Source of the DNA: an uncultured Eubacteriales bacterium
GTDB lineage: Bacteria > Bacillota > Clostridia > Oscillospirales > Acutalibacteraceae
Length of the DNA stretch: 64,000 nt
NCBI GenBank assembly: GCA_934436505.1
Contig: CAKSAP010000001.1
Location: 62,001-126,000, forward strand
Direction of reading: 5' to 3'
This document shows positions 8,607 to 16,898 of the stretch, one piece after another (positions within the stretch are counted from its first letter, which is position 1; the number at the start of each line of letters is the position of its first letter). Under the pieces are notes generated by a model that had not been told where the DNA came from, ran no database searches, and worked only from the letters and a program-made list of their open reading frames with translations. Made by a program: the position numbers and the translations under genes.

Positions 8607-9845
8607 ATGTATATAGCAGTTATGGGTTACGGTACCGTTGGCTCCGGTGTTGTAGAAGTATTTCTCAAGAACCATGACAGCATTATTAAAAAATGCGGTC
8701 AGTCGCAGCTTGACTTGAAATACATTCTTGACCTTCGTGATTTCCCGAACGACCCCAATAAAGACAAGTTCACAAAGGACTTTAATGATATTCTTAACGA
8801 CGACGAGGTTAAAATCGTTGTTGAAACCATGGGCGGACTTCATCCTGCTTTTGAATTTGTTTCAAGCCTTCTTAAAGCGGGCAAGAGCGTTGTTACCTCA
8901 AACAAGGAGCTTGTTGCGGCTAAGGGCTATGAGCTTCTTTCAATCGCCGAGGAAAACAATGTAAACTTCCTTTTCGAGGCCTCGGTAGGCGGCGGTATTC
9001 CGATTATAAGACCTATTTCACAGTGCCTTGCGGCAAACGAAATTGATGAAATCGCCGGAATACTCAACGGAACGACAAACTTCATTCTTACAATGATGAT
9101 TGAAAAGAATATGAGCTTTGACGACGCTCTCAAATTGGCTCAGGAGAATGGCTATGCCGAAAAAGACCCGACTGCCGACATTGAGGGACACGACGCTTGC
9201 AGAAAAATTTGTATTCTCGCCTCTCTTTGCTTCGGAAAGCACGTTTATCCCGAAAGCGTTCACACAGAGGGCATTACAAAGGTTACTCTTTCCGACGTTG
9301 CTTATGTAAACAATCTCGGCGGAGTTATCAAGCTTATCGGCAGAGCTAAGCGTCTCGGCAACGGAAAAATTTCCGCTGTTGTAAGCCCATGCGTTGTTAT
9401 GACTTCCTCACAGCTTGCAAATGTCAGCGATGTGTTCAACGCAATTCTTGTAAGAGGCGACGCTATCGGCGACGTAGTATTCTACGGCAGAGGAGCAGGA
9501 AAGCTTCCGACCGCAAGTGCTGTCGTTGCAGACGTTATTGACTGTGCAAAGCACACAAACCGCAAAAAGATTTTCGGCTGGGGACCGAGCGAGGACGGCT
9601 ACGTTGTAGATTATGAAGAGCTTGACACAGCACTCTTTGTCCGTGCGACCGCAGACGATGTTGAAAAAGCAAAAGCGGCTGTTGAAAAGGTATTCGGTAC
9701 TGTTAAATTTGTATCGAGAGACAATCAGCCCGAAAACGAATTCGCTTTCGTAACAGATAACGAAAAAGAAAAAGAGCTTGTTGCAAAGCTCGACTCAATC
9801 AGCGAAATCAAGCCCTGCTCTGTTATCAGAGTATCGGACTATTGA
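8607..9845 (+). CDS. hom: Homoserine dehydrogenase
   Basis: Reduces L-aspartate semialdehyde to L-homoserine, the branch to Thr and Met. Visible features are the N-terminal NAD(P)-binding loop GYGTVGSGV, the substrate-domain signature ILNGTTNFILTMM, a GHDACRKICILASLCFG segment, and a C-terminal ACT-like region (ALFVRATADDVEKAKAAVEK onward) that usually gives threonine feedback. The 412-residue length is normal. The start at 8607 (MYIAVMGYG) matches the family; a 17-codon upstream extension is unlikely. lysC follows after 16 bases, so the two aspartate-family enzymes are co-transcribed. Confidence 0.95.
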   Translation: MYIAVMGYGTVGSGVVEVFLKNHDSIIKKCGQSQLDLKYILDLRDFPNDPNKDKFTKDFNDILNDDEVKIVVETMGGLHPAFEFVSSLLKAGKSVVTSNKELVAAKGYELLSIAEENNVNFLFEASVGGGIPIIRPISQCLAANEIDEIAGILNGTTNFILTMMIEKNMSFDDALKLAQENGYAEKDPTADIEGHDACRKICILASLCFGKHVYPESVHTEGITKVTLSDVAYVNNLGGVIKLIGRAKRLGNGKISAVVSPCVVMTSSQLANVSDVFNAILVRGDAIGDVVFYGRGAGKLPTASAVVADVIDCAKHTNRKKIFGWGPSEDGYVVDYEELDTALFVRATADDVEKAKAAVEKVFGTVKFVSRDNQPENEFAFVTDNEKEKELVAKLDSISEIKPCSVIRVSDY

Positions 9846-9861
9846 TATTGGAGGATAATTT

Positions 9862-11070
9862 ATGGGACTTATAGTTCAGAAATTCGGCGGAAGCTCCGTT
9901 GCAAACGCTGAGCGTGTTATGAACGTCGCTCGAATCGTTACGGACACCTATCGCCAGGGAAATGATGTGGTAGTTGTAGTTTCCGCACAGGGCGACACAA
10001 CCGACGACCTCATTGCCAAAGCTCATGAAATAAACGAAAAGCCGTCAAAGAGAGAGCTTGATATGCTTATGACCTCGGGCGAGCAGATTTCAATCGCACT
10101 TCTCTCTATGGCTATTGAAAAATTGGGCTGTCCTGCCGTTTCGCTTCTCGGCTGGCAGGCAGGCTTCAACACAAGCTCATCATACGGCTCGGCAAGAATT
10201 AAATCTATTAAGGCTGACCGTCTTAAAGCAGAGGTTGACCGCCATAACATCGTTGTTGTTGCAGGCTTCCAGGGCATAAACAAGTATGACGACCTCACAA
10301 CTCTCGGCAGAGGCGGAAGCGACACAAGCGCAGTTGCAATCGCAGCGGCAATGCACGCAGACCGCTGTCAGATATTCACCGATGTTGAGGGCGTATTCAC
10401 GGCAGACCCGAGAAAGGTTCCCGGTGCTCAAAAGCTTCAGGAGATAACTTATGACGAAATGCTTGAATTGGCTACTCTCGGTGCGCAGGTTCTCAACAAT
10501 CGCTCGGTAGAAATGGCTAAAAAATACAATGTTGAACTCGAGGTTCTCTCAAGTCTCAAGAGAGTTCCCGGAACGATCGTTAAGGAGGTCGCAAAAATGG
10601 AAAAAATGCTCGTAAGAGGTGTAACAAAGGACACGGACGTTGCCCGTATTTCAATAACAAACATTCCCAATATCCCCGGCATTGCTTTTAAGCTTTTCTC
10701 AAAGCTCGCACAGGCAAGAATAAACGTTGACATCATTCTTCAGTCAGTCGGCAGAGACGGCACAAAGGACATTTCCTTCACTGTTTCAAGAGAAAACGCA
10801 GAGGGCGCAATCGAGGCTATTCACAAGACCTTTGACATTGATGATAAGGACATTATTTGCGACAAGAACGTTGCTAAAATTTCAATCGTCGGCGCAGGAA
10901 TGGAAACACATCCCGGCACAGCTTCAAAAATGTTCGAAGCATTGTTTGAGCACGACATCAATATCGATATGATCGCTACAAGCGAAATCAAAATATCGGT
11001 TCTTATCGACGCTAAGGACGCTGACCGTGCTGTTTCGGCAGTCCACAAGGCTTTCCTTCCCGAGGAATAA
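9862..11070 (+). CDS. lysC: Aspartate kinase
   Basis: Phosphorylates L-aspartate, the first committed step to Lys, Thr and Met. The 402 residues start with MGLIVQKFGGSSVANAERV (kinase KFGGSS motif) and contain TLGRGGSDTSAVAIA and TDVEGVFTADPR. Two ACT domains follow (about residues 265-400), as in single-function allosteric aspartokinases. It follows hom directly and is closed by a strong terminator. I saw no lysine riboswitch or T-box upstream of the pair. Confidence 0.95.
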   Translation: MGLIVQKFGGSSVANAERVMNVARIVTDTYRQGNDVVVVVSAQGDTTDDLIAKAHEINEKPSKRELDMLMTSGEQISIALLSMAIEKLGCPAVSLLGWQAGFNTSSSYGSARIKSIKADRLKAEVDRHNIVVVAGFQGINKYDDLTTLGRGGSDTSAVAIAAAMHADRCQIFTDVEGVFTADPRKVPGAQKLQEITYDEMLELATLGAQVLNNRSVEMAKKYNVELEVLSSLKRVPGTIVKEVAKMEKMLVRGVTKDTDVARISITNIPNIPGIAFKLFSKLAQARINVDIILQSVGRDGTKDISFTVSRENAEGAIEAIHKTFDIDDKDIICDKNVAKISIVGAGMETHPGTASKMFEALFEHDINIDMIATSEIKISVLIDAKDADRAVSAVHKAFLPEE

Positions 11071-11088
11071 TTCAAAAGACATAAAATT

Positions 11089-11122
11089 AAGGCATTATGA
11101 GAAATCTCATAATGCCTTTTTT
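11089..11122. terminator. Bidirectional terminator between lysC and a convergent lipoprotein gene
   Basis: An 11-bp perfect stem (GGCATTATGAG/CTCATAATGCC, 11091-11101 with 11106-11116) is followed by TTTTTT on plus. On minus it is followed by TTAATTTTAT, so it probably serves both convergent units. Confidence 0.85.
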
Positions 11123-11139
11123 GTAGCTGTTTTTTATTT

Positions 11140-12036
11140 TCAATTAACCGAGTAAGCCGCCGTCCAAGCTTCAATAAGCTTTTCAAACTCCTCGCCCTTC
11201 ATGGCTTTAAGACAATCGGATTTATATTCGTCAAAAAGCTCGTCCGAGGTAATATCGGATCTTGTAACAGTAAAAATATAATCGCCGACCGTAAAGCTAC
11301 CCGTAGTGCCGACCTCAATGCCCTTTACATTGTCAAAAAAGCCGTCGGGATACTTTGTTGAATTCTTATCGATAACCACAACGGAGTCCGTAACCGCAAC
11401 GTTTTCGGCATAAGACGAAGCGTTGTCAACAGAGGCAACACCCTCGTTAATTTCATTCGCCATACGCTTGAAAACTTCGGCGGCTTTCTGTCTTTCTTCT
11501 TCGGAAAGAGAAACTGTGTTGTTGTTTTCGTCAACGGTCGTCAAAAAGCCTGTCGCTGACCTAAACGCCACAAAGTTATTGTTGAAAAACTCTTTGAGCT
11601 CGCTGTCCGTTACGGGAGAATCCCCGTTCTCGGAATAGTAGACCTCCATAAGACGTGTTTCATAGCATTTGCTTTCCTCTATCTTGTAAAGGTCGTTTTT
11701 CGATACGCCTATTCCCTCATAATACTTAGAAAATAAGTGCCAATAGGAATTTACCGTGCTTGAAAGCGTTGACTTTTCTTCAAGCGTGAGGTCGATTCCT
11801 CTGTTGGCAAATTCGGAATTTACCGCAACATATCTTATGAGCATCTTATTCGCAAGAGCCGTTACATCGGTTTCGCCGCTTTTCTCACACTCTCTTTTTG
11901 CAAGGTCGGTAAAATACGCATAAACGCCCTTGCCGATTTTAGCGGAATTGACACGCACACTTGCATTTTTACCGCAGGAGCATAACGTCAAAAGCATAAT
12001 TGCCGACATTATCAGCGCCGTTATCCTTTTTTTCAC
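11140..12036 (-). CDS. SurA/PrsA-like lipoprotein (degenerate peptidyl-prolyl isomerase relative)
   Basis: The 298-residue protein starts from GTG with a GGTGG site. It has a lipoprotein signal (LLTLCSC, Cys near residue 21), a helical SurA-N-like part, and a segment with the order of parvulin domains: PVTDSELKEFFNNNFVAFRS, then a long helix (EERQKAAEVFKRMANEINEG), then VGTTGSFTVGDYIFTVTRSD. The histidines expected of an active parvulin are not evident, so it may be a holdase-type chaperone rather than an isomerase. It is the last gene of a three-gene envelope operon. The family assignment is inference. Confidence 0.65.
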   Translation of the reverse strand: MKKRITALIMSAIMLLTLCSCGKNASVRVNSAKIGKGVYAYFTDLAKRECEKSGETDVTALANKMLIRYVAVNSEFANRGIDLTLEEKSTLSSTVNSYWHLFSKYYEGIGVSKNDLYKIEESKCYETRLMEVYYSENGDSPVTDSELKEFFNNNFVAFRSATGFLTTVDENNNTVSLSEEERQKAAEVFKRMANEINEGVASVDNASSYAENVAVTDSVVVIDKNSTKYPDGFFDNVKGIEVGTTGSFTVGDYIFTVTRSDITSDELFDEYKSDCLKAMKGEEFEKLIEAWTAAYSVN

Positions 12037-12063
12037 ATTTCCACCGCCTTAATTTTACACATA

Positions 12064-12795
12064 TCAGCTGCGAGGATTATTTTTTTGTTCATTCAAATAA
12101 TCCTTGAGCAATTGCTCCTTGAGAAGCTCTCTTTCCTCTGCCGCCTTCGCCTTTTTAGCATACATTCTTCTGTTTCTGCCGATTTTTCCGTTCTTAACAA
12201 ACGCAACCGAAAACATACCGATAAGTCCGCCCGACGCCTGTATAATCTCATCAATCATAGTGTCGGTCAAGCCGCTGTCGGTCATGGGAGCCGTGCGCTG
12301 AAGAGTAAGTCCGTAAATCCTGTCCATTGTAAACTCGTAGGTTTCCCAGCCGACAGAAATAAAGCACGCAAAGCCTATCGCAAACAACGCCGCAAGAGCC
12401 GGCGAAAGTCTCCTTTTCGTTCCCTGAACCGTGCAGGCGAAGTCATAGGCAAACCAAGCCGAGATAAAGCCTGCGGAAAAGTGCGTTACTATGTCGAAGT
12501 TGGAAAACGCAGTCCTGTTATTAAGCGTAGAGCCCACAACAACGCCGATAAATATAAACAAATTCAGCATTGTTTGAGATAAATAATCCACTCTCGTTAT
12601 GAAGGAGAAGCCGCCGAATATCTGAAAAAAGTCCCACAAATGCGTGAAGATAATCGCAAATATCGCCTCTAAAAACTCGACAACCGAGCCGTGAAAAAGT
12701 CCGTAAGTTCCCCAAGCGAGCAAGCCGACTCTCAAAACCACCCAAAGTATTTTATGTGAAGCAGGCAAATAGCCCGATTCAAATCTTTCGTTCAT
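12064..12795 (-). CDS. YjdF/DUF2238-like integral membrane protein
   Basis: The 243 residues contain about six hydrophobic segments, the motif DIVTHFSAGFISAWFAYDF, and a late segment with SVGWETYEFTMDRIYGL plus LTDTMIDEIIQASGGLIG. The latter resembles the YjdF/DUF2238 pattern in which a Trp-Glu pair and a D-T-x-x-D helix are conserved. The C terminus is a charged cytoplasmic helix. Function of the family is not established. It lies 13 bases after the propeller lipoprotein gene. Confidence 0.6.
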   Translation of the reverse strand: MNERFESGYLPASHKILWVVLRVGLLAWGTYGLFHGSVVEFLEAIFAIIFTHLWDFFQIFGGFSFITRVDYLSQTMLNLFIFIGVVVGSTLNNRTAFSNFDIVTHFSAGFISAWFAYDFACTVQGTKRRLSPALAALFAIGFACFISVGWETYEFTMDRIYGLTLQRTAPMTDSGLTDTMIDEIIQASGGLIGMFSVAFVKNGKIGRNRRMYAKKAKAAEERELLKEQLLKDYLNEQKNNPRS

Positions 12796-12808
12796 CAGTC
12801 AGCTTCCT

Positions 12809-14617
12809 TTACTTGAATTTTGCCATCATACCTGCGGTGTTTACTCCGTCGGATTTTGAGCCTACAAGGTCGCCGTCCGCCGAAAGAGTTGAGCCGCCTG
12901 CTATATATTTACCGCCCGAAAGCACGCAAACGCTTTCAAACTTATCGTCTCTCGAGCCGCCGTAGCCCTCAACCGAGGTAACTTGACCCGTCGCACCGAG
13001 CGTTACGATAATGCCGTCTGCACCGCCCTTATTACCGACGGTTTTTAAGTCTCTGTTGTTAGAAGCCGAGTAGCCGCAAACCACAAACGAGCCGTCCGAT
13101 ACAGGAGCGATAGACGTGAACGTGTCGTCCTGATAACCTCTGAACGGGGTCTGCCATACTATGCTGCCCGACGAAGAATATTTAACGGCATAAGCGTCAT
13201 ATCCGCCCTGATTGCCGAGACTTGCAAAGGAATTGTCCTTTGAATTTGAACGTCCGACAACAACACAGCCGTCCGATACTGCGGCAACCGAATTTGCGTT
13301 GTCAATTCCGCTTCCGCCAAACTGACGAATCCACGAAACATTGCCGTTGCCGTCAAGTCTTACGATAGCCGCATCCGATTTTCCGTAACCGTCAAACGCT
13401 CTCGAAGCATCACTTGACGAGAAGTTTCCGACAGCATAAATATTTCCGCTTTGGTCGGTATCTACGCCGTTAAACGAGTCGCCGACCGAGCCGATTGCCT
13501 TTGCGAAAATCAAATTGCCCGAAGCGTCGTACTTCGCCACAAGAGCCGCAGCTCTGCCCGAAGCAATGCCCAACGGAGCTGCCGCACCGTCACTTGAGCC
13601 TACTCCGCCTGCCGCAACGATACTGCCGTCGGCACAAACGCTGACATCATTAAAGAAATCCACCAAGCTTCCGCCGTAGGACTGTACCCATTGTACGTCG
13701 CCCGAGGAATTAAACTTATATATAACCGCATCATACTCGCCGTAATGAGTCGGACCGAGATTTGAAGCGTTTGAATAGCCTGCCGCAATGATATTGCCCG
13801 AAGCGTCGGTATCAAGGCTTCTCAACGACAGTGCACCATCGCTTGTTATCGCCTTACGCCATTTGAGAATACCCGAGCTGTCAAATTTCATAAGCACCAT
13901 ATAAGGAACTGCCGAGCCCGAAGCAAGCCCCGCAAACGAGCCGTCGGAGGAGTTTGTCTGAACAAGGGAAACATAGCCGCCGTCGGAGGTCGGAGCAACC
14001 GCATTACAAGCGTCGCTCTTGCTGCCGCTGAAGGTTGCGCCCCAGTTTGAGCTGTTGCTGCCCGGTGTTACCACTGAGGTCGTGTATTTTCTTGTATAGG
14101 TTACGGGATTGCCGTCCTTATCGTAAACCGTATTTCCGTTTGCGTCCGTCTGAACAAGCGTTGTGATTATCGGCTCGTTCGGAGCAGGAACGGTAATGAC
14201 CGTATGGCTTACCTTTCCGTTTTTATCCGTTACAACGTTTCCGTCCTTATCGGTAACGGGAATTTCAACGTCCTTCGGATGATATATTACCGAGGTTTTA
14301 ACTTCGCCGTTTTCGTCATAAACCTTCTCGCCGTTGGCATTTGTTACCTCGACGATTTCGGTTTCAAGCACAACGGTAATAGCTTCGCCGTTTTCATCGG
14401 TTATCGGAACGCCGTTTTTATCGGTAACAACAACCGTCTCTGCATAGACAATAGTTGTAAGCACCTCGCCGTTTTCGTTTGTAACGGGATTTCCGTATTC
14501 ATCCGTTACGACAACAGCCTGACCGGGATTATTATTCCTCTTACAAGCGGAAACTATAACCAACACCGCCATAGTGAGAGCAATAGCCGACATAACGATT
14601 TTTTTGTTTGCTTTCAT
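12809..14617 (-). CDS. Surface lipoprotein with VTDxxG repeats and a beta-propeller-like domain
   Basis: The 602-residue product has a lipobox (VSAC, Cys25). Residues about 36-175 consist of tandem units of the form VTDxxGxPVTDENGExxT. A Ser/Asn linker leads to blocks of about 50 residues (AVAPTSDGGYVSL, LDTDASGNIIAAGYS, VSVCADGSIVAAGG, VDTDQSGNIYAVGN, VAAVSDGCVVVGRS, IAPVSDGSFVVCGYS, VCVLSGGKYIAGGS), each with a G-N-I/x-A-G strand pattern expected of a propeller blade. Seven such blocks are visible, consistent with a closed seven-bladed propeller. The start at 14617 has GGAGG eight bases upstream. It is the first gene of its operon. Ligand is unknown. Confidence 0.75.
   Translation of the reverse strand: MKANKKIVMSAIALTMAVLVIVSACKRNNNPGQAVVVTDEYGNPVTNENGEVLTTIVYAETVVVTDKNGVPITDENGEAITVVLETEIVEVTNANGEKVYDENGEVKTSVIYHPKDVEIPVTDKDGNVVTDKNGKVSHTVITVPAPNEPIITTLVQTDANGNTVYDKDGNPVTYTRKYTTSVVTPGSNSSNWGATFSGSKSDACNAVAPTSDGGYVSLVQTNSSDGSFAGLASGSAVPYMVLMKFDSSGILKWRKAITSDGALSLRSLDTDASGNIIAAGYSNASNLGPTHYGEYDAVIYKFNSSGDVQWVQSYGGSLVDFFNDVSVCADGSIVAAGGVGSSDGAAAPLGIASGRAAALVAKYDASGNLIFAKAIGSVGDSFNGVDTDQSGNIYAVGNFSSSDASRAFDGYGKSDAAIVRLDGNGNVSWIRQFGGSGIDNANSVAAVSDGCVVVGRSNSKDNSFASLGNQGGYDAYAVKYSSSGSIVWQTPFRGYQDDTFTSIAPVSDGSFVVCGYSASNNRDLKTVGNKGGADGIIVTLGATGQVTSVEGYGGSRDDKFESVCVLSGGKYIAGGSTLSADGDLVGSKSDGVNTAGMMAKFK
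14093..14512 (-). repeat. Coding tandem repeats (VTDxxGxxVTDxNGE units)
   Basis: This stretch encodes residues about 36-175 of the propeller lipoprotein. Five degenerate units each hold two D/N-x-x/D-G turns, in the style of a repeat stalk. A shorter run of the same motif occurs in the lipoprotein at 30911-31618. Confidence 0.7.
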
Positions 14618-14661
14618 AAGCCGAACCTCCGATTTTGCGCCTGAATATTCATACATCATTT

Positions 14662-14690
14662 ATTTTACCATAATTACACGCTGAATTCAA
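14662..14690 (-). promoter_or_regulatory. Promoter of the three-gene envelope operon
   Basis: On minus, -35 TTGAAT (14685-14690), 17-base spacer, -10 TAAAAT (14662-14667) with TGG just before it (extended -10). Confidence 0.65.
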
Positions 14691-14734
14691 TCAAATTTTT
14701 ACGTTATTTATAGGTATTATATCTTATAAAACAC

Positions 14735-14763
14735 TATACAAAATTGATTTCTTGTGTTATAAT
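14735..14763 (+). promoter_or_regulatory. Promoter of aspS-gatCAB
   Basis: -35-like TATACA (14735-14740), 17-base spacer, perfect -10 TATAAT (14758-14763) preceded by TGT. The aspS start is about 65 bases downstream, leaving no room for a T-box. Confidence 0.65.
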
Positions 14764-14831
14764 AATCAACTGTATAATTAGGTAAAATATAATTTTCGGC
14801 AAGTGCCGATTTATCGGAAGGAATGTGTTAA

Positions 14832-16583
14832 ATGGCTTACAGAACGCATAATTGTAACGAATTAACTCTCGCTGACCTTGAAAAAACCGTCAGCCTCGCA
14901 GGTTGGGTTGACACCGTTCGAGATCACGGCGGAGTTATTTTCATTGATTTGCGAGATCAGTACGGAATTACTCAGGTTGTCGTAAACGACGACTCACTTA
15001 TGCAGGGTGTACACAAGGAGTCTGTTATATCCGTTACAGGCAAGGTTGTTAAAAGAGATGAGGACACCGTAAACAAAAAAATTCCCACGGGCGAGCTTGA
15101 AATAAAGGTATCGGAGCTTGAAATTCTCGGCACCTGCTCGGAGGCTCTTCCGTTTGAAATTGAGGACTCGGTCAATACGAGAGAGGATTCACGTCTTACC
15201 TACCGTTTCCTTGATTTGAGAAATAAAAAGATGCATGACAATATACTTTTCCGTTCGGAGGTTGTCAGCTTTCTTCGCAGAAAAATGGAGAGCATGGGCT
15301 TCCCCGAGATAAACACGCCCATTCTTACCTGCTCATCTCCCGAGGGCGCAAGAGACTATATCATCCCCTCAAGAAAGCACGAGGGCAAATTCTATGCTTT
15401 GCCTCAGGCTCCGCAGCAGTTCAAGCAGTTGCTTATGGTTTCGGGCTTTGACAAGTATTTCCAGATAGCTCCCTGCTTCAGAGATGAGGACGCAAGAGCT
15501 GACCGTTCTCCCGGCGAGTTCTATCAGCTTGACTTTGAGATGGCTTTTGCAACACAGGAGGATGTTTTTGCGGTTGCGGAAGAAGTTCTCTATGATACAT
15601 TTACAAAATTCGGCGGCGGAAAGACTGTTTCCCCTGCGCCGTTCGTTAAAATTCCGTTCGAAGAGGCTATGCTCAAATACGGTACAGACAAGCCCGACCT
15701 CAGAAATCCGCTTGTTATCAACGATTTGACCGACTTCTTCTCGGATGTTGAATTCAAGGCATTCCAGGGCAAGCCCGTAAGAGGAATTGTCGCTCCCTGC
15801 GGTAAATGCTCAAAGGGCTTCTTCGAAAAGCTCCTTGCATACGCTCTTGATATAGGTATGAAGGGCCTCGGCTACCTCACAGTTCTTGAGGACGGCTCAT
15901 TCAAAGGCCCGATCGACAAGTTCCTGACGCCCGAAAAGAAAGCGGAGCTTACCTCAATGCTCAACCTTAAAACAGATGATACCCTGTTCTTTATCTGCGA
16001 CAATATAAAGGTTGTAAACACCCTTGCAGGTCAAATCAGAACAGCTCTCGGCGAGCGTCTTGACATAATCGATAAGAACAGATTTGATATGTGCTTTATC
16101 ACAGACTTCCCGATGTATGAGAAGAACGACGAGGGCAAGCTTGACTTTACTCACAACCCGTTCTCAATGCCTCAGGGCGGTATGGACGCACTTCTCAATC
16201 AGGATCCGCTTACAATCAAGGCTTATCAATACGATATTGTCTGCAACGGCGTTGAGCTCTCCTCGGGCGCAGTTCGTAACCACCGCCCCGACATTATGAT
16301 TAAGGCATTTGAGCTTGCAGGCTACTCGGAGGACGAGGTTGCCAAGCGTTTCGGTGCTTTGTTCAGAGCATTCCACTACGGCGCTCCGCCTCACGCAGGT
16401 ATGGCACCCGGTGTTGACAGAATGATAATGCTTCTCAAGGACGAAGAAAACATCCGTGAAATCATCGCTTTCCCGATGAACTCAAACGCACAGGATATGC
16501 TTCTCGGCGCACCGAACACCGTAACGGAACAGCAGCTTCGTGAAGTTCACATCAAGCTTCGCCGTCCCATTCCCGAAAAATAA
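14832..16583 (+). CDS. aspS: Aspartyl-tRNA synthetase
   Basis: Class II synthetase with 583 residues, the bacterial-type length including the GAD insertion domain. It has an N-terminal OB anticodon-binding domain, motif 2 (FRDEDARADRSPGEFYQLDFEMA, in two parts) and motif 3 (GMAPGVDRMIMLL) near the C terminus. It heads an operon with gatC, gatA and gatB. That linkage suggests the enzyme charges both tRNA-Asp and tRNA-Asn with Asp and hands the latter to the amidotransferase. Discrimination cannot be proved from sequence alone. Confidence 0.95.
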   Translation: MAYRTHNCNELTLADLEKTVSLAGWVDTVRDHGGVIFIDLRDQYGITQVVVNDDSLMQGVHKESVISVTGKVVKRDEDTVNKKIPTGELEIKVSELEILGTCSEALPFEIEDSVNTREDSRLTYRFLDLRNKKMHDNILFRSEVVSFLRRKMESMGFPEINTPILTCSSPEGARDYIIPSRKHEGKFYALPQAPQQFKQLLMVSGFDKYFQIAPCFRDEDARADRSPGEFYQLDFEMAFATQEDVFAVAEEVLYDTFTKFGGGKTVSPAPFVKIPFEEAMLKYGTDKPDLRNPLVINDLTDFFSDVEFKAFQGKPVRGIVAPCGKCSKGFFEKLLAYALDIGMKGLGYLTVLEDGSFKGPIDKFLTPEKKAELTSMLNLKTDDTLFFICDNIKVVNTLAGQIRTALGERLDIIDKNRFDMCFITDFPMYEKNDEGKLDFTHNPFSMPQGGMDALLNQDPLTIKAYQYDIVCNGVELSSGAVRNHRPDIMIKAFELAGYSEDEVAKRFGALFRAFHYGAPPHAGMAPGVDRMIMLLKDEENIREIIAFPMNSNAQDMLLGAPNTVTEQQLREVHIKLRRPIPEK

Positions 16584-16600
16584 CTCATAAGGTGATATAA

Positions 16601-16888
16601 ATGACGATAGACAGAAACCTTGTAGAATATCTTGAAAAGCTCGGCAGAATCAGACTTACCGAAGAGGAAAAGGTCGCTGCCGAAAAGGATCTTCAGGACA
16701 TTCTTACCTACATTGACACGCTCAACGAGCTTGACACCGACGGAATCGAGCCTGCTTCGCACTCATTCCCCGTTGCAAACGTAATGCGTGACGACATCGT
16801 AACAAACAAGGCGGACACGGAAAACATACTCAAAAACGCACCCGACAGCAAGGACGGTTGCTTTGTAGTTCCGAAAACAGTTGAATGA
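16601..16888 (+). CDS. gatC: Aspartyl/glutamyl-tRNA amidotransferase subunit C
   Basis: Small belt-like subunit that clamps GatA to GatB. The 95 residues show the family pattern: LVEYLEKLGRIRLTEEEK, LQDILTYIDTLNELDTDGIEP and a C-terminal region with RDD and a PDSKDGCFVVPKTVE end. It lies 17 bases after aspS. The gatA ATG follows the gatC stop by 10 bases. Confidence 0.95.
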   Translation: MTIDRNLVEYLEKLGRIRLTEEEKVAAEKDLQDILTYIDTLNELDTDGIEPASHSFPVANVMRDDIVTNKADTENILKNAPDSKDGCFVVPKTVE

Positions 16889-16898
16889 GGTGCAGAAC

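Noticed and set aside
14204..14644. Plus-strand 146-codon frame opposite the lipoprotein repeats
   Set aside because: It mirrors the repeat units on the coding strand and has no ribosome binding site.
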